This document shows, piece after piece, positions 1 to 9,244 of a stretch of 64,000 nucleotides of DNA. The stretch is from NCBI RefSeq assembly GCF_004310865.1, contig NZ_SIXI01000005.1, forward strand, positions 310,001 to 374,000, given 5' to 3'. A program made the position numbers and the translations under genes. The notes beneath the pieces are model-generated. The model was given only the letters and a program-made list of their open reading frames with translations, searched no databases and was not told where the DNA came from. Position 1 is the first letter of the stretch. Each line of letters opens with the position of its first letter. The DNA comes from Aquabacterium lacunae (GTDB lineage Bacteria; Pseudomonadota; Gammaproteobacteria; Burkholderiales; Burkholderiaceae_C).

Positions 1-384
1 CTGGTGTTCTGCGCGGCCATGGCCGGTGCGGGGCTGGCCTTCCTGTGGTTCAACGCCTACCCGGCCCAGGTGTTCATGGGCGACGTGGGCGCGCTGGCCC
101 TGGGCGGTGCCCTGGGCACCATCGCCGTGATCGTGCGCCAGGAGATCGTCCTGGCCGTCATGGGCGGCGTGTTCGTGCTCGAAGCCCTGTCGGTCATGGT
201 GCAGGTCAGCTACTTCAAGTACACCAAGAAGAAGTACGGCGAAGGCCGTCGCATCTTGCTGATGGCGCCGCTGCACCACCACTTCGAAAAATCGGGCTGG
301 AAGGAAACGCAGGTCGTCGTGCGCTTCTGGATCATCACCATGCTGCTGTGCCTGGCTGGCCTGAGCACCCTCAAGCTGCGCTGA
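1..384 (+). CDS. mraY: Phospho-N-acetylmuramoyl-pentapeptide-transferase, 3' end
   Basis: This is the C-terminal 127 codons of MraY, cut by the window edge. MraY is the inner-membrane enzyme that transfers phospho-MurNAc-pentapeptide to undecaprenyl phosphate, making lipid I. Visible landmarks are the [12 protein letters not shown] segment with its conserved Gly-Asp, and the [11 protein letters not shown] motif near the end, both diagnostic of the family. Hydrophobic membrane segments flank them and the protein ends in LSTLKLR. murD starts 16 bases downstream, as expected in a dcw cluster. Identification is secure; only the N-terminal part is missing. Confidence 0.97.
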   Translation: MVFCAAMAGAGLAFLWFNAYPAQVFMGDVGALALGGALGTIAVIVRQEIVLAVMGGVFVLEALSVMVQVSYFKYTKKKYGEGRRILLMAPLHHHFEKSGWKETQVVVRFWIITMLLCLAGLSTLKLR

Positions 385-400
385 CCGCCCCGTTCACACC

Positions 401-2170
401 ATGCTGCATCTGAACCAACTCACCGTGCTGATCCTGGGTCTGGGTGACTCCGGCTTGGCCATGGCGCGCTGGTGTGCGCGCTGTGGTGCCACGGTGCGTG
501 TGGCCGACACGCGCGCCAACCCGCCGCAAGCGCCTCGCCTGGTCGCCGACGTGCCGGGCGCGTCGCTGCACCATGGGCTCAGTCCCGAACTGCTCGAGGG
601 CGTGAACATCGTGCTCAAGAGCCCGGGCCTGATGCCGGGCGATGCCGCCGTGGCGCCCTTGCTGGCCGCCTGCGACGAGCGCGGCATTCCGGTGCGCGGC
701 GAGCTGGCCCTGTTTGCTTCGGCCCTGGCCGACCTGAAAGCCACGCGCGGTTATGCACCCCACGTGCTGGCCATCACGGGCACCAACGGGAAGACCACCA
801 CCACCTCGCTGACGGCGATGCTGGTCGAGCGCTGCGGCAAGCGCGTGGGCTTGGCCGGCAACATCGGCCCGACGCTGCTGGACACCCTGAGCCAGGCGCT
901 GGACCAGGAGCCGGAGCTAGCCGAGACCGAACCTGTGCCTGTGGCCGAACCCGCGGCTGAAGAGGCGACAGATGTCGTGGCCACGGATGAAGCGGCCTCG
1001 GCAGAGGCGATCCCTGAAGAAGCGCTCACCGAAGAGTCTGTTCAACAAGCACCTTTGTCCGACGACGAAGACGCGCCAGCCGTCGTCCTGGCCCCACCCC
1101 CGCCAGCGGCCCCGGAGTTCCAGGTGCTGCCCGAGGTGTGGGTGCTCGAGCTGTCCAGCTTCCAGCTCGACGGCGTCAGCAACTTCGAGCCCAGCGCTTC
1201 GGTCGTGCTCAACATCACCCAGGATCACCTCGACTGGCACGGTTCGATGCACGCCTACGCCGAGGCCAAGGCCCGCATCTACGGCAAGCAGGCCGTCATG
1301 GTCATCAACCGCGACGAGCCCCTGGTCGAAGCCATGGTGCCCGCGCCCGAGGTGGTGAAATCGGGGGTGCGAGGCCGCCCGGCCCGCGTGGTCGAACGCC
1401 AGGTGGTGCGCTTCGGGCTTGACGCGCCCAGGCGCCCGGGTGATTTCGGCCTGGTCGAAGAAGCCGGCATGGCCTGGCTGGTTCGCGCCCGCGAAAGCGA
1501 TCCGACCCTCAAGCTCAAGAAGGGCGAGACCGAAGACATCGTGCTGCAGCGCCTGATGCCCGCCGATGCGCTGCGCATCCGCGGCCGCCACAACGCATCG
1601 AACGCATTGGCCGCGCTGTCGCTGACCACGGCCATCGGCCTGCCGCTGGCGCCCATGCTGCACGGCCTGCGCGAATACCGCGGCGAGCCGCACCGCGTCG
1701 AGCTGGTCACCACCGTGGGCGGTGTCGACGCCATCGACGACAGCAAGGGCACCAACGTGGGCGCCACCGTGGCCGCCCTGCTGGGCCTGGGTGCCGACCT
1801 GTCGCCCGGCAAGCTGGTCATCATCCTGGGCGGCGACGGCAAGGGCCAGGCCTTCGAGCCGCTGGCCGAGCCGGTCAGCCGCTTTGCGCGCGCCGTGGCC
1901 CTGATCGGCCGTGACGCGGGCCCCATCGAACTGGCCTTGAACGGCAGTGGTCGCCTCAGCGACCCCATGGGGGGGGGCATTCCCATGCAGCGCCATGACA
2001 GCCTGGAAGCCGCCACCCGCTGGTGCTTCGAGCAGGCCCTGCCGGGCGACGCGGTGCTGCTGAGCCCGGCCTGCGCCAGCCTGGACATGTTCCGCAACTA
2101 TGGCCACCGCGCCCAGGTGTTCATCGACACCGTGCGCGAACTGGCCGCCGACCGTGGAGACATCGCATGA
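401..2170 (+). CDS. murD: UDP-N-acetylmuramoylalanine--D-glutamate ligase with large acidic insert
   Basis: MurD is the cytoplasmic ATP-dependent ligase that adds D-glutamate to UDP-MurNAc-L-Ala. The P-loop GTNGKTTTT lies at residues 127-135, followed by [17 protein letters not shown] near 249-257 and [11 protein letters not shown]. The C-terminal domain carries [11 protein letters not shown]. At 589 residues it is about 150 longer than E. coli MurD. Part of this is the comamonad-type insert rich in Arg and Val ([10 protein letters not shown]), but residues of about 169-243 form an unusual Glu/Ala/Pro-rich, strongly acidic loop between GNIG and the SSFQL motif. A nine-G run lies at 1969-1977 inside the coding sequence. 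Its TGA overlaps the ftsW ATG (ATGA), implying translational coupling. Confidence 0.97.
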   Translation: MLHLNQLTVLILGLGDSGLAMARWCARCGATVRVADTRANPPQAPRLVADVPGASLHHGLSPELLEGVNIVLKSPGLMPGDAAVAPLLAACDERGIPVRGELALFASALADLKATRGYAPHVLAITGTNGKTTTTSLTAMLVERCGKRVGLAGNIGPTLLDTLSQALDQEPELAETEPVPVAEPAAEEATDVVATDEAASAEAIPEEALTEESVQQAPLSDDEDAPAVVLAPPPPAAPEFQVLPEVWVLELSSFQLDGVSNFEPSASVVLNITQDHLDWHGSMHAYAEAKARIYGKQAVMVINRDEPLVEAMVPAPEVVKSGVRGRPARVVERQVVRFGLDAPRRPGDFGLVEEAGMAWLVRARESDPTLKLKKGETEDIVLQRLMPADALRIRGRHNASNALAALSLTTAIGLPLAPMLHGLREYRGEPHRVELVTTVGGVDAIDDSKGTNVGATVAALLGLGADLSPGKLVIILGGDGKGQAFEPLAEPVSRFARAVALIGRDAGPIELALNGSGRLSDPMGGGIPMQRHDSLEAATRWCFEQALPGDAVLLSPACASLDMFRNYGHRAQVFIDTVRELAADRGDIA

Positions 2171-3462
2171 GCGAGGCCATGGACACTCCCGGCAGCGCGC
2201 CCGCTGAAGCCTCGGGTCTGGTGGGCTGGTTCCGCCGCCTGACCGGTCGGGCCGCCGCCAGCGGCGCCGAGGTGGTGGGCCGCTTGCCGGTGCGCGACTG
2301 GGTGCAGGTGAACACGCAGCCCACCAAGGTGATGGGCTTCGACCAGCCGCTGATGTGGGTGGCCATCTCGCTGATGATGCTGGGCCTGGTGATGGTGTAT
2401 TCGGCATCGATCGCCTTGCCCGAAAGCCCCAAGTACGCCAACTACCAGCCCACGCACTTTTTCATGCGGCATCTGCTGTCCATCGGGCTGGCGCTGACGG
2501 CCGGTGCCGTGGTGTCGCAGATTCCGATGGCCGTGTGGGAGCGCTGGGCGCCCTGGTTGTTCGTGGTGGCTCTGCTGCTGCTGATGCTCGTGCTGGTGCC
2601 CCATGTGGGCAAGGGTGTGAACGGTGCGCGCCGATGGCTGCCCCTGGGCGTCATGAACTTCCAGCCTTCCGAGCTGGCCAAGCTGGCCATCACCCTGTAT
2701 GCGGCCGATTACATGGTGCGCAAGATGGACGTGAAGGAGCACTTCTTCCGCGCCGTGGCCCCGATGGCGGTGGCCGTGGGTGTGGTGGGCCTGCTGTTGC
2801 TGGCCGAGCCCGACATGGGGGCCTTCATGGTGATCGCCGCCATCGCCATGGCCATCCTGTTCCTGGGGGGCGTGAACGGCCGCATGTTCTTCCTGATCAC
2901 GGCTGTGCTGGTGGGCGCCTTCGTGCTGATGGTCAGCCTCAGCCCCTGGCGGCGTGAGCGCATCTTTGCCTACCTCGATCCCTGGGAAGAAAAAAATGCA
3001 TTGGGCAAGGCCTACCAGCTCACCCACTCGCTGATCGCTTTCGGTCGAGGCGAGATCTTTGGCGAAGGCCTGGGCTCCAGTCTGGAAAAGCTGCACTACC
3101 TGCCGGAGGCCCACACCGACTTCCTGCTCGCCGTGATCGGCGAAGAACTCGGCTTCATCGGCGTGGCGGTGGTCATCTGCATGTTCTTCTGGATGGTGGT
3201 GCGCCTGTTCCACATCGGCCGGCAGGCCATCGCGCTCGACCGCGTGTTCGCTGGCCTGGTGGCGCAAGGCGTGGGCGTGTGGATGGGCGGACAGGCCTTC
3301 ATCAACATGGGTGTGAACCTGGGCGTGCTGCCCACCAAGGGCCTGACCCTGCCGCTGATGAGCTACGGCGGTTCGGCCATCTTGCTCAACTGCATCGCCC
3401 TGGCCATCTGCCTGCGTGTGGACATTGAAAATCGACAACTCATGCGCGGAGGCCGCGCATGA
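2167..3462 (+). CDS. ftsW: Peptidoglycan glycosyltransferase FtsW
   Basis: FtsW is a SEDS-family polytopic membrane protein that polymerises lipid II at the division septum together with FtsI. The 431-residue product has an N-terminal cytoplasmic stretch of about 55 residues, then roughly ten hydrophobic segments. SEDS signatures are present: GARRWLPLG, the FQPSELAK motif, [23 protein letters not shown] and MSYGGSA near the C terminus. The start was chosen at the ATG overlapping the murD stop as ATGA. The last ten codons ([10 protein letters not shown]) recur almost exactly 110 bases downstream, just before murG. The ftsW stop itself overlaps the start of the small reading frame described next. 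Confidence 0.97.
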   Translation: MSEAMDTPGSAPAEASGLVGWFRRLTGRAAASGAEVVGRLPVRDWVQVNTQPTKVMGFDQPLMWVAISLMMLGLVMVYSASIALPESPKYANYQPTHFFMRHLLSIGLALTAGAVVSQIPMAVWERWAPWLFVVALLLLMLVLVPHVGKGVNGARRWLPLGVMNFQPSELAKLAITLYAADYMVRKMDVKEHFFRAVAPMAVAVGVVGLLLLAEPDMGAFMVIAAIAMAILFLGGVNGRMFFLITAVLVGAFVLMVSLSPWRRERIFAYLDPWEEKNALGKAYQLTHSLIAFGRGEIFGEGLGSSLEKLHYLPEAHTDFLLAVIGEELGFIGVAVVICMFFWMVVRLFHIGRQAIALDRVFAGLVAQGVGVWMGGQAFINMGVNLGVLPTKGLTLPLMSYGGSAILLNCIALAICLRVDIENRQLMRGGRA

Positions 3463-3572
3463 TGGCGTTGGCGACGTTCTACGGCGACATCGACACTGCG
3501 CGCAGTCAGCGCGCAGGGCGTCGATTTCGGCGCAGCCAAAACAGACAACTCATTCGCGGAGGCCGCGCATGA
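3433..3572 (+). repeat. Direct repeat of the ftsW 3' end, 110-bp offset
   Basis: About 30 bases at 3433-3462 (the end of ftsW) recur at 3543-3572 with only two or three differences. Each copy includes the CGCGGAGGCCGCGCATGA segment, which holds a GGAGG ribosome-binding core and the overlapping stop/start. The second copy supplies the ribosome-binding site and start codon of murG. Confidence 0.8.
3459..3572 (+). CDS. Putative 37-codon linking ORF between ftsW and murG
   Basis: This small open frame starts with ATGATG, where the first ATG overlaps the ftsW stop (ATGA). It ends in TGA overlapping the murG start (ATGA again), so it fills the ftsW-murG gap exactly. Its last ten residues, [10 protein letters not shown], copy the FtsW C terminus; at DNA level about 30 bases before each stop are nearly identical (3433-3462 and 3543-3572). 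The rest is Arg-rich and has no motif I recognise. It may be a real micropeptide, or only a translational bridge that keeps ribosomes moving into murG after an insertion or duplication separated two overlapping genes. Translation is not proven by the sequence. Confidence 0.5.
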   Translation: MMALATFYGDIDTARSQRAGRRFRRSQNRQLIRGGRA

Positions 3573-4696
3573 GTGCGACCCCCTCTCGCCACCTCGTCAT
3601 CATGGCCGCTGGCACCGGCGGACACATCATGCCCGGCCTGGCCGTGGCCCGCGAAATGCAGGCCCGGGGTTGGACCGTGTCCTGGCTGGGCACCACCACC
3701 GGCATGGAAAACCGCCTGGTGCCGCCCACCGGCATCCCCATGGACACACTGGGTTTCAGTGGCCTGCGTGGCAAAGGCCTGCTGCACACATTGACCGGCG
3801 GGTTGCGCCTGCTCAAGGCCTTCGTCGATTGCTTCCGCATCATCGGCCAACGCCGTGCCGACGCCGTGCTGGGCATGGGCGGCTATGTGTGCTTCCCCGG
3901 TGGGCTGATGGCTTCGCTGCGCGGCAAGCCGCTGGTGCTGGTCAATGCCGACGCGGCCTTGCTGATGAGCAACAAGGCTTTGCTGCCCGTGGTCGACGCC
4001 ATCGAGTTCGGCTTTGACTGCGACGACGTCAAGGGCCTGGCCAATCGCCACCGCATCGCCCGTGTCACTGGCAACCCGGTGCGCGCCGAGATCGAAGCCA
4101 TCGAGCCACCAGCCCAGCGCTTCGCGGCCCGCACTGGCCCGCTGCGCGTGCTGGTGGTCGGGGGCAGCCTGGGCGCCAAGGTGCTGAACGACACCTTGCC
4201 TGAGGCCCTGGCCAAGCTGCCGCCCGAGCAGCGTCCGCGCCTGACGCACCAGACGGGCCTGGCCCAGTTCGAGGCCGTGCGTTCACGCTACGGCAAGCTG
4301 GGCATCGCCCTGGAGGGGCAGGTCGAAGTGCTGCCCTTCATCGACAACATGGCCGAGCGCCTGGCCGACTGCGACGTGATCGTGTGCCGTGCAGGGGCCA
4401 TCACCGTGAGCGAGCTGTGCGCGGCCGGCGTGGCCAGCGTGCTGGTGCCCCTGGTGGTGTCGACCACTTCGCACCAGCGCGACAACGCCCAGTACATGGC
4501 CGCGAACGGCGCGGCCATCCATTTGCCGCAAGGCGAGCTCAACGCCGATTCACTCGCTGCCTTGCTGGGCCGACTGAACCGCAGCGAGCTGCTGAACATG
4601 GCCACCCAGGCCCGCACGCTGGCCAAGGCCCGTGCCGCGGCTGCCGTCGCCGACGACATCGAACAACTGAGCAACAAGAAGGGGCCTGCTCGATGA
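3569..4696 (+). CDS. murG: UDP-GlcNAc--undecaprenyl-pyrophosphoryl-MurNAc-pentapeptide GlcNAc transferase
   Basis: MurG is the peripheral inner-membrane glycosyltransferase (GT28 family) that converts lipid I to lipid II. The 375-residue product has the glycine-rich [13 protein letters not shown] motif at residues 15-27 in the acceptor domain. The donor-binding domain has [10 protein letters not shown] and [12 protein letters not shown], followed by a SVLVPL segment, all standard for the family. The start chosen is the ATG inside the duplicated GGAGG-containing segment; upstream in-frame codons lack MurG similarity. It overlaps murC by ATGA at 4693-4696. Confidence 0.97.
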   Translation: MSATPSRHLVIMAAGTGGHIMPGLAVAREMQARGWTVSWLGTTTGMENRLVPPTGIPMDTLGFSGLRGKGLLHTLTGGLRLLKAFVDCFRIIGQRRADAVLGMGGYVCFPGGLMASLRGKPLVLVNADAALLMSNKALLPVVDAIEFGFDCDDVKGLANRHRIARVTGNPVRAEIEAIEPPAQRFAARTGPLRVLVVGGSLGAKVLNDTLPEALAKLPPEQRPRLTHQTGLAQFEAVRSRYGKLGIALEGQVEVLPFIDNMAERLADCDVIVCRAGAITVSELCAAGVASVLVPLVVSTTSHQRDNAQYMAANGAAIHLPQGELNADSLAALLGRLNRSELLNMATQARTLAKARAAAAVADDIEQLSNKKGPAR

Positions 4697-6096
4697 AGCA
4701 CGCCGTCAAGCACATCCATTTCGTGGGCATCGGGGGCGCTGGCATGAGCGGCATCGCCGAGATCCTGCACAACCTGGGCTTCACCGTGTCGGGCTCCGAC
4801 CAGGCCGACAGCGCCACCTCGCGCCGCCTGGCTTCGCTGGGCATCACCGTGCACGTGGGCCATGACGCAGCGCACATCGACGGCGCCGAGGCAGTGGTCA
4901 CCTCCACCGCCGTGAAGGGCGACAACCCCGAGGTCATCGCCGCACGCGCCAAGCGGGTGCCCGTGGTACCGCGCGCCGTGATGCTGGCCGAGCTGATGCG
5001 CCTCAAGCAGGGCATTGCCATTGCAGGCACACACGGCAAGACCACCACCACCTCGCTGGTCACGGCCATCCTGACCGAAGCTGGTGTGGACCCCACCTTC
5101 GTCATCGGTGGCAAGCTGCACAGTGCGGGCGCCAACTCGGCCCTGGGCCAGGGCGAGTTCATCGTGGTCGAGGCTGACGAATCCGACGCTTCCTTCCTGA
5201 ACCTGCTGCCCGTGCTGTCGGTGGTCACCAACATCGACGCCGACCACATGGACACCTATGGCCATGACTTCGCCAGGCTGAAGCAGGCCTTCGTCGACTT
5301 CCTGCACCGCATGCCCTTCTACGGCTCGGCCATCGTCTGCGTGGACGACCCCGGCGTGCGCAGCATCATCCCGCTGGTCTCGCGTCCGGTGATCACTTAC
5401 GGCTTCAGCGAAGAAGCCCAGGTGCGTGCTGTCAACGTCGAAGCCCTGCCCGGTGGTCAGATGCGTTTCACGGTGCAGCGTCGCAATGGCGTGGTCATGC
5501 CTGACATGCAGGTCACCCTGAATCTGCCCGGTCAGCACAATGTGCTGAACGCCCTGGCCGCCATTGCCGTGGCCACCGAGATCGAGCTGGACGATGCACC
5601 CGTGGCCAAGGCCCTGGGCGAGTTCAGCGGGGTGGGCCGCCGCTTCCAGCGCCATGGTCAGTGCAAGGCCGCGGATGGCGGCCAGTTCCTGCTGATCGAC
5701 GATTACGGCCACCACCCGGTGGAAATGGCCGCCGTGATCAGCGCCGCGCGGGGTGCCTTCCCGGGCCAGCGCCTGGTGCTGGCCTTCCAGCCGCACCGCT
5801 ACACCCGCACCCGCGACTGCTTCGAAGACTTCGTCAAGGTGCTGGGCACCGCCGACGCCGTGCTGCTGACCGAGGTGTATGCCGCCGGCGAAGCCCCCAT
5901 CGTGGCCGCCGACGGCCGCGCCCTGACCCGCGCCGTGCGCGTGGCCGGCAAGGTCGAGCCCCTGTTCGTGGACGACGTGGCCGCACTGCCCCAGGCCATT
6001 GCCGACAACACCCGCGACGGCGACGTCGTGATCTGCATGGGGGCAGGCTCCATCGGTGCCGTGCCGGCCAAGGTGGCCGAGCAGCTCAAGCCCTGA
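4693..6096 (+). CDS. murC: UDP-N-acetylmuramate--L-alanine ligase
   Basis: MurC is the cytoplasmic Mur ligase that adds L-alanine to UDP-MurNAc. Its 467 residues match the family length. The N-terminal Rossmann motif is [15 protein letters not shown], the P-loop is GTHGKTTTT at residues 112-120, and EADESDASF and [13 protein letters not shown] follow. The C-terminal domain contains [10 protein letters not shown] and [11 protein letters not shown]. It starts at an ATG overlapping the murG stop. It is followed after 24 bases by ddl, the usual order for the cluster. Confidence 0.97.
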   Translation: MKHAVKHIHFVGIGGAGMSGIAEILHNLGFTVSGSDQADSATSRRLASLGITVHVGHDAAHIDGAEAVVTSTAVKGDNPEVIAARAKRVPVVPRAVMLAELMRLKQGIAIAGTHGKTTTTSLVTAILTEAGVDPTFVIGGKLHSAGANSALGQGEFIVVEADESDASFLNLLPVLSVVTNIDADHMDTYGHDFARLKQAFVDFLHRMPFYGSAIVCVDDPGVRSIIPLVSRPVITYGFSEEAQVRAVNVEALPGGQMRFTVQRRNGVVMPDMQVTLNLPGQHNVLNALAAIAVATEIELDDAPVAKALGEFSGVGRRFQRHGQCKAADGGQFLLIDDYGHHPVEMAAVISAARGAFPGQRLVLAFQPHRYTRTRDCFEDFVKVLGTADAVLLTEVYAAGEAPIVAADGRALTRAVRVAGKVEPLFVDDVAALPQAIADNTRDGDVVICMGAGSIGAVPAKVAEQLKP

Positions 6097-6120
6097 CCCC
6101 AACGACCTGAACGCATCCCC

Positions 6121-7092
6121 ATGAGTGCCATCCAACTGACCCCTCCCGCCATCGACCCCGCCTCGCTGGGCAAGGTCGCCGTGCTGTTCGGCGGGACCTC
6201 GGCCGAGCGCGACGTGTCGATCATGTCGGGCACCGGCGTGCTCAAGGCCCTGCAGGACGCCGGTGTGAACGCCTTCGCGTTCGATCCGGCCCAGCGCCCG
6301 CTGCACGAACTGCAGGCCGAAGGTGTCGACCGCTGCTTCATCGCCCTGCATGGCCGCGGCGGCGAAGATGGCACGCTGCAAGGCGCACTCGAGCTGCTGG
6401 GCGTGCCGTACACCGGTTCGGGCGTGATGGCTTCCAGCATCGCGATGGACAAGATCATGACCAAGCGCATCTGGCGCTTCGAAGGCCTGCCCACACCCGA
6501 CTGGCGCATGGTGTCGTCGGCCGAAGAATGCGCACAGGCCCTGGCCGTGCTGGGCGCGCCCATGATCGTCAAGCCGGCGCGTGAAGGCTCGTCCATCGGC
6601 CTGACCAAGGTGACCGATGTGGCCCAGTGCGCCGCCGCCTATGCTGCGGCCGCCCAGCACGACCCCGAGGTGCTGTGCGAGCAGTTCATCGACGGCGAAG
6701 AGACCACCTGCCCGGTGCTGATCGTCGATGGTGTGGCGCAGGCCCTGCCGGTCATCCGCATCCAGGCGCCTGATGGCAACTACGACTACAACAACAAGTA
6801 CTTCACCGACGACGTGCGCTACCTGTGTCCGAGCGGCCTGCCCGCCGACGAGGAAGCCGAGATCCAGCGCCAGGTGGTGCGGGCCTTCAACACGCTGGGC
6901 TGCCGCGGCTGGGCCCGCGCCGACGTGATGATCCGCAAGAGCGACCGCCAGCCCTTCCTGCTGGAGATCAACACCTCGCCGGGCATGACCAGCCACTCGC
7001 TGGTGCCCATGTCGGCCCAGGTGGCCGGGCTGCCGTATGCCCAGTTGTGCATCCACCTGCTGGCTTCGGCCAGCCTGGACAGCCGCCGCTGA
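6121..7092 (+). CDS. ddl: D-alanine--D-alanine ligase
   Basis: This ATP-grasp enzyme joins two D-alanines for the peptidoglycan stem peptide. The 323-residue length fits DdlB-type enzymes. Visible motifs are [13 protein letters not shown] at the N terminus, [15 protein letters not shown], the ATP-grasp lysine region [11 protein letters not shown], and the C-terminal [16 protein letters not shown], which carries the metal-binding Glu and Asn. Placement between murC and ftsQ is canonical for beta- and gammaproteobacterial dcw clusters. Confidence 0.97.
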   Translation: MSAIQLTPPAIDPASLGKVAVLFGGTSAERDVSIMSGTGVLKALQDAGVNAFAFDPAQRPLHELQAEGVDRCFIALHGRGGEDGTLQGALELLGVPYTGSGVMASSIAMDKIMTKRIWRFEGLPTPDWRMVSSAEECAQALAVLGAPMIVKPAREGSSIGLTKVTDVAQCAAAYAAAAQHDPEVLCEQFIDGEETTCPVLIVDGVAQALPVIRIQAPDGNYDYNNKYFTDDVRYLCPSGLPADEEAEIQRQVVRAFNTLGCRGWARADVMIRKSDRQPFLLEINTSPGMTSHSLVPMSAQVAGLPYAQLCIHLLASASLDSRR

Positions 7093-7125
7093 TTCACGCA
7101 GTCGATCGATCGCACCAAAGCCACC

Positions 7126-7953
7126 ATGCAAGCCGCCGCCGCTTTCCAGTCCCACGAGATGCCTTCGGACATCCGCTGGATGCAGGCCGTCACCCAGTTC
7201 ATGGCCTGGGTGATGCTGGCATTGGCCGTGGCAGCTGCCTTGACCTGGGTGTCGCGCCAGCCCTTCTTCCAGATCCGCCAGGTGCGCATCGAGGGCGAGC
7301 TGCAACGCAACAACCTGCCCACCGTGCGCGCCAACGCGCTGCCGCGCATCCACGGCGACTATTTCAGCGTTGACCTGCAGCATGCCCGCCAGGTGTTCGA
7401 GACCGTGCCCTGGGTGCGCAAGGCCGTGGTGCGTCGCGTCTGGCCCAACGAGTTGCGCGTCACGCTCGAAGAGCACCGCCCCGCGGCCTACTGGTCGCAC
7501 GACGAGCGCGACGACCAGCTGGTCAACATCCAGGGCGAGGTGTTCGACGTGAACATCGGTGACGTCGAAGACGAGCGCCTGCCCACGCTCAAGGCACCCA
7601 CCCATGCCACCGCTGATCAGGCCCAGCAGATGCTGCAGATGCTGGGGCGTTTGCGCACCGTGCTGGCACCGCTGGGCACCGAGATCGACACCCTCGAATT
7701 GAACGACCGCGGCAACTGGATCGTGACCCTCGAAGACGAGGCCGTGATCAACCTCGGTCGGGGCGAGATCCCCGATGTCATCGGACGTGCGAGCCGATTC
7801 GTGCGCACCTTGCCCCAGTTGCAGGCCCAGTATGGCCAGCCGCTGGAATCTGCTGATTTGCGTTATCCCAAAGGTTATGCCGTCAAGCTTCGTGGCCTCA
7901 CCACACTTCAGGAAAATTCTGTGGTGAAGAGCGGTGCAATTCAAAGGCAATGA
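7126..7953 (+). CDS. ftsQ: Cell division protein FtsQ
   Basis: FtsQ is a bitopic inner-membrane protein that links early and late divisome components with FtsB and FtsL. The 275-residue product has a short cytoplasmic N terminus, one membrane segment at about residues 24-42, and then a periplasmic POTRA domain starting at FFQIRQVRIEG. The FtsQ core follows with PWVRKAVVRRVWPNELRV, a strongly conserved segment, and VEEHRP-like and LNDRG-like strands. It sits between ddl and ftsA. No unusual features were seen. Confidence 0.95.
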   Translation: MQAAAAFQSHEMPSDIRWMQAVTQFMAWVMLALAVAAALTWVSRQPFFQIRQVRIEGELQRNNLPTVRANALPRIHGDYFSVDLQHARQVFETVPWVRKAVVRRVWPNELRVTLEEHRPAAYWSHDERDDQLVNIQGEVFDVNIGDVEDERLPTLKAPTHATADQAQQMLQMLGRLRTVLAPLGTEIDTLELNDRGNWIVTLEDEAVINLGRGEIPDVIGRASRFVRTLPQLQAQYGQPLESADLRYPKGYAVKLRGLTTLQENSVVKSGAIQRQ

Positions 7954-7981
7954 CCTTAAACTTGTCAAAACCAGTTCAACC

Positions 7982-9211
7982 ATGCCCAAGGAATACAAGG
8001 ACCTTGTCGTCGGACTGGACATCGGCACCGCGAAAGTGATGGCCGTTGTCGCAGAAGTCCTGCCTGGTGGCGATCTCCGGCTCGCCGGCCTTGGTGTCGC
8101 TCCGACACACGGCCTCAAGCGCGGCGTGGTGGTCAACATCGACGCCACCGTGCAGTCGATCCAGCAAGCCCTCAAAGAAGCCGAGCTCATGGCCGACTGC
8201 AAGATCAGTCGCGTTTGGACGGGCATCACGGGCAGCCACATCCGCGGTCAGAACAGCACCGGCATGGTCATCGTGCGCGACAAGGAAGTCGCACCGATCG
8301 ATGTGCAGCGTGTGGTCGAAACCGCCAAGGCCATCAACATCCCCAACGATCAGCGCCTGCTGCTGGTCGAGCCGCAAGAGTTCATCATCGATGGGCATGA
8401 GGTGAAAGAGCCCATCGGCATGAGCGGTGGCCGCCTCGAAGTGAAGGTGCACATCGTGACGGGCGCCCAGAGCGCCGCCGAGAACATCGTCAAGTGCGTG
8501 CGCCGCTGCGGCCTGGAAGCCGAGCAGCTGGTGCTCAACCCGAGTGCTTCGAGCGCCGCAGTGCTCACCGAAGACGAGAAGGACCTGGGCGTGGCCCTGG
8601 TCGACATCGGCGCCGGCACCACCGATGTGGCCATTTTCGCGGACGGCGCCATCCGCCACACGGCGGTCATTCCCATCGCCGGTGACCTGATCACCAGCGA
8701 CATCGCGATGGCGCTGCGCACGCCCACCAAAGATGCCGAAGACATCAAGGTCGATTTCGGCGTGGCCAAGCAGCTGCTGGCCGATCCGAACGAGCACGTC
8801 GAAGTGCCTGGCCTGGGTGACCGTGCGCCGCGCATGCTCTCGCGCCAGGCCCTGGCCGGCGTGATCGAGCCGCGCGTCGAAGAAATTTTCTCGCTGGTTC
8901 ACCAGGTGATCCGCGAGTCCGGATACGAGGAACTGCTGTCGTCGGGCATCGTGCTCACCGGTGGCTCGGCGGTCATGCCTGGCATGGTCGAGCTGGCCGA
9001 AGACATCTTCCTCAAGCCTGTGCGCAAGGGCATCCCCTTGTACTCAGGCGCCCTCCACGACATGGTGGCCAGCCCTCGGTCAGCCACCGTGATGGGCTTG
9101 CTCGAAGAAGCAAGGTTGTCGCGCACACGAGGCATGAAAGCCTCTCAGAAGGCCGGGTCGGTACAGACCCTGTTCTCGCGCATGCGTGACTGGTTCATTG
9201 GCAACTTTTAA
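7982..9211 (+). CDS. ftsA: Cell division protein FtsA
   Basis: FtsA is the actin-like ATPase that tethers FtsZ filaments to the inner membrane. The product is 409 residues. The N-terminal phosphate-1 motif is VGLDIGTAKV, the SHS2 (1C) subdomain follows, and phosphate-2 is LVDIGAGTTD. The adenosine motif is GIVLTGGSAVMPG. The C terminus ends in an amphipathic membrane-targeting helix (MRDWFIGNF). The start was placed at MPKEYKDL, because the upstream in-frame ATG would overlap ftsQ and add 16 residues not typical of FtsA. Confidence 0.96.
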   Translation: MPKEYKDLVVGLDIGTAKVMAVVAEVLPGGDLRLAGLGVAPTHGLKRGVVVNIDATVQSIQQALKEAELMADCKISRVWTGITGSHIRGQNSTGMVIVRDKEVAPIDVQRVVETAKAINIPNDQRLLLVEPQEFIIDGHEVKEPIGMSGGRLEVKVHIVTGAQSAAENIVKCVRRCGLEAEQLVLNPSASSAAVLTEDEKDLGVALVDIGAGTTDVAIFADGAIRHTAVIPIAGDLITSDIAMALRTPTKDAEDIKVDFGVAKQLLADPNEHVEVPGLGDRAPRMLSRQALAGVIEPRVEEIFSLVHQVIRESGYEELLSSGIVLTGGSAVMPGMVELAEDIFLKPVRKGIPLYSGALHDMVASPRSATVMGLLEEARLSRTRGMKASQKAGSVQTLFSRMRDWFIGNF

Positions 9212-9244
9212 ATTGGCAACTGCTTGAAAGACTAGGAGAGACAC

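Noticed and set aside
4288-8241. A 1317-codon open frame on the minus strand opposite murG-murC-ddl-ftsQ
   Set aside because: It is the mirror of strongly coding plus-strand genes with GC-rich third positions, which suppress stop codons in that antisense frame. The translation is rich in His, Gln and Gly, with no domain.
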